A DNA stretch of 16,556 nt from JANMZR01 sp031383555 (GTDB lineage Bacteria; Bacteroidota; Bacteroidia; Cytophagales; Spirosomataceae). Below are positions 13,719 to 16,556 of the stretch, piece by piece. Where the stretch lies: positions 1 to 16,556 of the forward strand of contig JANMZR010000185.1 of NCBI GenBank assembly GCA_031383555.1, written 5' to 3'. Each line of letters starts with the position of its first letter. Position 1 is the stretch's first letter. The notes under the pieces are model-generated. The model had not been told where the DNA came from. It saw only the letters and a list, made by a program, of their open reading frames with translations, and did no database searches. The position numbers and the translations under genes are program-made.

Positions 13719-14996
13719 CTACAATCCAAACTCCGCTTTCACTTTTTCCACAAAATCCAGTTTTTCCCAAGTGAATAGCTCCACTTCTATTTCTTTTACC
13801 TGTCCATCTGGGCCTTTGAACCATTTTTTCACTACTTCATTTTTACGACCCATATGGCCATAAGCGGCTGTTTCTGAGTAAATTGGGTTACGTAATTTTA
13901 AGCGTTGCTCAATTGCATATGGGCGCATATCAAATATGGCTTCTACTTTTTTGGCGATTTCACCATCAGTCATATTTACTTTGGCTGTGCCATAAGTTGT
14001 AACGAAAAGACCACATGGCTTAGCAACACCAATTGCATAAGATACTTGCACCAATATTTCATCACAAAGGCCAGCTGCTACTAAGTTTTTGGCTACATGG
14101 CGAGTTGCATAAGCTGCCGAACGATCTACTTTTGAAGGATCTTTTCCCGAAAAAGCACCACCACCGTGAGCTCCTTTGCCACCGTAGGTATCCACAATAA
14201 TTTTACGGCCTGTTAAACCAGTGTCACCATGCGGTCCGCCAATTACAAACTTACCAGTTGGGTTTATATGATAAGTAATTTCATTGGTAAAAAGTGCCTG
14301 AAGCTCAGGCTTCAAATTTGATTTTACTCTCGGAATTACCAAGTTAATCACATCAGATTTTATTTTAGCCAACATAGCTTCATCTGCATCAAAATCGTCG
14401 TGCTGAGTTGAAACTACTATTGTATCGATACGTTGAGGTACATTATCATCAGAATATTCTATGGTAACTTGGCTTTTGGCATCTGGACGCAAATAACCAA
14501 TCAAATCGGAATGATTATTACGAATATCACTCATTTCTTGCAATATTTTATGAGCTAAATCCAATGCCAAAGGCATATAGTTGTCAGTTTCACGGGTGGC
14601 ATAGCCAAACATCATCCCTTGGTCACCAGCACCTTGTGCATTGGCTTTTGATTCAAAATCATCACCAGTTTTGCGGTCAACGCCTTGATTAATATCTGAA
14701 GATTGGTCATGAATAGCAGAAAGAATACCACATGAATTGGCCTCAAACATATACTCAGACTTGGTATATCCAATTTTTCTGATAACATCACGAGTGATGG
14801 CTTGTACATCTAAATAAGTTGAAGTTTTCACCTCGCCAGCCAGTACTACTTGGCCAGTTGTTACCAAAGTTTCACAAGCAACTTTTGAACTTGGGTCAAA
14901 AGCCATGAAATTGTCGATCAATGCATCTGAAATCTGATCTGCTACTTTATCGGGATGCCCTTCTGAAACTGATTCAGATGTAAAAAGATATGCCAT
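13719..14996 (-). CDS. metK: S-adenosylmethionine synthetase
   Basis: This 425-aa cytoplasmic enzyme makes S-adenosylmethionine from methionine and ATP. Signatures seen: SVSEGHPDKVADQISDA (9-25) with the ATP-contacting His14 and Asp16 region, GAGDQGMMFGY (122-132), FVIGGPHGDTGLTGRKIIVDTYGG (about 250-273) and the phosphate-loop signature GGGAFSGKDPSKVDRSAAY (278-296). The C terminus is TWEKLDFVEKVKAEFGL. It is somewhat longer than the roughly 385-aa E. coli enzyme, as in other Bacteroidota, with an insertion around 160-210. A strong promoter lies 43-73 bp upstream inside the 107-bp gap to the lycopene cyclase gene, so metK is likely transcribed independently. The leader is too short for a SAM riboswitch. 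A remnant of a second metK end lies near 10.25 kb. Confidence 0.98.
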   Translation of the reverse strand: MAYLFTSESVSEGHPDKVADQISDALIDNFMAFDPSSKVACETLVTTGQVVLAGEVKTSTYLDVQAITRDVIRKIGYTKSEYMFEANSCGILSAIHDQSSDINQGVDRKTGDDFESKANAQGAGDQGMMFGYATRETDNYMPLALDLAHKILQEMSDIRNNHSDLIGYLRPDAKSQVTIEYSDDNVPQRIDTIVVSTQHDDFDADEAMLAKIKSDVINLVIPRVKSNLKPELQALFTNEITYHINPTGKFVIGGPHGDTGLTGRKIIVDTYGGKGAHGGGAFSGKDPSKVDRSAAYATRHVAKNLVAAGLCDEILVQVSYAIGVAKPCGLFVTTYGTAKVNMTDGEIAKKVEAIFDMRPYAIEQRLKLRNPIYSETAAYGHMGRKNEVVKKWFKGPDGQVKEIEVELFTWEKLDFVEKVKAEFGL

Positions 14997-15038
14997 TCTT
15001 TTATTTTAATTAATTATTATCAAATTGAATTACTCTTT

Positions 15039-15069
15039 CAAAGATACAATTTTTAGATTTTACAGCCAA
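15039..15069 (-). promoter_or_regulatory. Bacteroidota-type promoter of metK
   Basis: On the minus strand TTG (15069-15067) is followed by 20 nt and TATCTTTG (15046-15039), an exact match to TANNTTTG in its commonest form. A second candidate -33 box, TTTG at 15073-15070, leaves 23 nt. Transcription would start near 15032, giving a leader of about 36 nt before the metK ATG. Confidence 0.8.
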
Positions 15070-15103
15070 CAAATAGATAAAAAGACTGTTCATATACCAA
15101 TTA

Positions 15104-16273
15104 CTAGATAATTCGTTTGAATATTTCAATTATTGCAGATTTTATGAAAGGTAATTTAGGTACAGTATTCATTAGTCGGACATCTTGCAAAAAGGTTGAT
15201 TCCTCACTTAAAAATCGTAAAACAGCCGAAGCTTTATTTTTTTGAAATAGAGCAGTGAATATTTGATCTTGCGGCATTCTTTTTTTGAACATCACATTTA
15301 ATAAAACGGAATCTAAATATGATTTCCAAAGATTCTTATTTATAGTTTCTTTGGATAGCTCGCCTTTTTCTAACTTTTTTACTAAATTTTGCAAAAATAC
15401 TTGGCTTCGTTGAAAACTATAACCTGTCGACGACTTTACATAGCCGCCCGATGTGCCAATTCTGATTATTTTCTCATTAGGCATCACTTCCATCGGCTCA
15501 TCTGACATGGGCACTATGCCAAATTCAGTTTCAGAAACCGAATATTCATCCGATTTTATTTGATAATTTTCAATTTTGAGTGTATTGTCAATATAGTTTT
15601 TTAAATAGTAATCATATTCCTCCTGTTGTATCAAATTATCAGAAAAAATAGTGAACTCTATTAATGCTTTTTTCTCTGAAAAAGGAAGTACATAAACAAA
15701 TCTAAATTCGTCATTTTGATCAACTCTAAGGTCAAAAAGAGTCGGTTCATCTACTTTGAAGGCAGGTTGAGTAGTTTCAATAAGCCAACCTTTGAAATGC
15801 TGTAATAAGTTATTGTATTTGGGGTTATTGTATTTTGGCCTAAACACACTGTCAAACACCAACTCCTTGGCAATATATTCCCCTTTTGAGGTGATAACTA
15901 CTGGTGATTGTTCTCCTGTTATTTCAAAAACATCAGCTTGAAGAAAGGTAATATTATTATTTTTATTAAGCTCGTTTATTATAAATTCGTAGAAATCGAT
16001 TCCCCGAATCATTTTGTAATTATAATTATCTATTGAAAGAAGTTCTGAGAAATTATTGATGCCGTGAAACCAAACTTTATTCCATTTTTTATAAATAATT
16101 TTTTCAAATGGCGAATCCCCTTTTTCCCAAAAACAATAAGTATGGTCATTTGTGTTTTTTTGTTCCCGATCGATTATAAGAACTGATTTGTTTCGCAAGC
16201 TACTGTTATTCAAGTAATAAGCTAATGAAAGTGCAGCCATGCCGCCGCCTGCGAATATATAATCGAATTTCAA
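15104..16273 (-). CDS. crtY: Lycopene cyclase (CrtY family)
   Basis: This 389-aa flavoprotein of the lycopene cyclase family closes the psi ends of lycopene into rings on the way to beta-carotene-derived pigments. It begins with a Rossmann-type dinucleotide-binding segment, FDYIFAGGGMAALSLAYYL (residues 3-21), then DREQKNTNDHTYCFWEKG. The CrtY-typical segments KGWLIETTQPAF, TLFDLRVDQNDEFRFVYVLPF, ALIEFTIFS, EFGIVPMSDEPM and RIGTSGGYVKSSTGYSF follow in order, with MPQDQIFTALF near the C terminus. Length and order fit a complete single-chain CrtY. The start is ATG at 16273. metK follows 107 bp downstream on the same strand with its own promoter. Other carotenoid genes (crtB, crtI, hydroxylase) are not in the window but may lie beyond its right edge. 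A yellow-orange pigment is therefore likely, by inference. Confidence 0.88.
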   Translation of the reverse strand: MKFDYIFAGGGMAALSLAYYLNNSSLRNKSVLIIDREQKNTNDHTYCFWEKGDSPFEKIIYKKWNKVWFHGINNFSELLSIDNYNYKMIRGIDFYEFIINELNKNNNITFLQADVFEITGEQSPVVITSKGEYIAKELVFDSVFRPKYNNPKYNNLLQHFKGWLIETTQPAFKVDEPTLFDLRVDQNDEFRFVYVLPFSEKKALIEFTIFSDNLIQQEEYDYYLKNYIDNTLKIENYQIKSDEYSVSETEFGIVPMSDEPMEVMPNEKIIRIGTSGGYVKSSTGYSFQRSQVFLQNLVKKLEKGELSKETINKNLWKSYLDSVLLNVMFKKRMPQDQIFTALFQKNKASAVLRFLSEESTFLQDVRLMNTVPKLPFIKSAIIEIFKRII

Positions 16274-16556
16274 AATATCTCTTTATTTATAGATTGTATT
16301 GTGTTTTCAAATTTAACTTTTAATTGTATTAAAATGTTATTTATTGAATGAAATCTATTGATTGATAAAATCTAAAGTAAATGTTGCCATTTCTACATAT
16401 AAAATCTATATCTAAAGCTTTAGTACATGACAATAAATAATTTAGCACAAAAAATAGAGATAAAATATGCTATAAAATTAGGATAATAGGCTGATATCCA
16501 GTATATTAGATGAAAAATAACGACAAATTTCTCTAATGAAGAACACCAGCCTAATC
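16274..16556. other. 283-bp AT-rich end of window, no supported gene
   Basis: Just upstream of crtY the minus strand reads TAAATTTG (16315-16308), a match to the -7 box that would give a leader of about 30-35 nt, but no TTG lies at the right distance. The rest is AT-rich without stems or long ORFs. An ATG at 16536 opens seven codons (MKNTSLI) to the window end; this could be the start of a plus-strand gene but is too short to claim. Confidence 0.4.

Noticed and set aside
14997..15103. SAM riboswitch upstream of metK
   Set aside because: The promoter lies 43-73 bp before the ATG, leaving a leader of about 36 nt, far too short for a known SAM riboswitch.
16536..16556. ATG with seven open codons at the right edge as the start of a new gene
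   Set aside because: Too short to judge; no promoter box or leader supports it.
1..16556. CRISPR array, tRNA or rRNA genes, integrase or complete insertion sequence
   Set aside because: No regularly spaced repeats, tRNA-like cloverleaf, rRNA-like stretch or transposase/integrase frame was seen on either strand.

Overview
The window looks like a chromosomal segment of a Bacteroidota bacterium. It is AT-rich, start codons lack clear Shine-Dalgarno sequences, and two good promoters match the phylum's TTTG/TTG - about 20 nt - TANNTTTG pattern (upstream of rpsU and metK). The proteins also fit: several envelope lipoproteins, a CrtY-type lycopene cyclase, a YtxJ-like bacillithiol-system protein and a glutamine-dependent NAD synthetase. 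A Cytophagia-like member is my guess; the sequence does not settle the class.

Layout. 1-1600: the 5' end of rpsU (-) diverges from a short Ppx/GppA phosphatase gene and ytxJ (+). 1600-5345: a minus-strand run with nadE, a PEGA-like lipoprotein/beta-barrel protein and a small exported CpxP/Spy-like protein. 5345-5730: a gene-free stretch with an inverted repeat and the pgk terminator. 5731-9366: pgk (-) diverges from a FAN1-like VRR-NUC nuclease gene (+), followed by hpf (+), which ends in a strong bidirectional terminator. 9486-10052: an unrecognised lipoprotein (-). 10053-10531: an unusual gene-free stretch. 10532-13638: an exported galactose-mutarotase-fold protein (-) diverges from an exported arylsulfatase-like protein (+). 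13719-16273: metK (-) and lycopene cyclase (-), followed by 283 bp with no supported gene.

Most of the window is housekeeping: translation (rpsU, hpf), glycolysis (pgk), NAD and SAM synthesis (nadE, metK), redox and phosphate metabolism, carotenoid synthesis. The accessory part is about 9.5-13.6 kb. The divergent mutarotase-like and sulfatase genes both encode exported proteins and may act on a shared glycan or sulfated substrate, which is inference.

The most unusual stretch is 10.2-10.5 kb. It holds a minus-strand remnant of a second metK 3' end (15 matching C-terminal codons plus stop, at 10253-10300). Beside it, where the similarity stops, lies a 21-bp-arm inverted repeat, and then another palindromic intergenic repeat. 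Second in interest is the sulfatase: it keeps the CTPSR formylglycine motif but replaces three usually conserved active-site residues. No new multi-gene defence or mobile system is visible.
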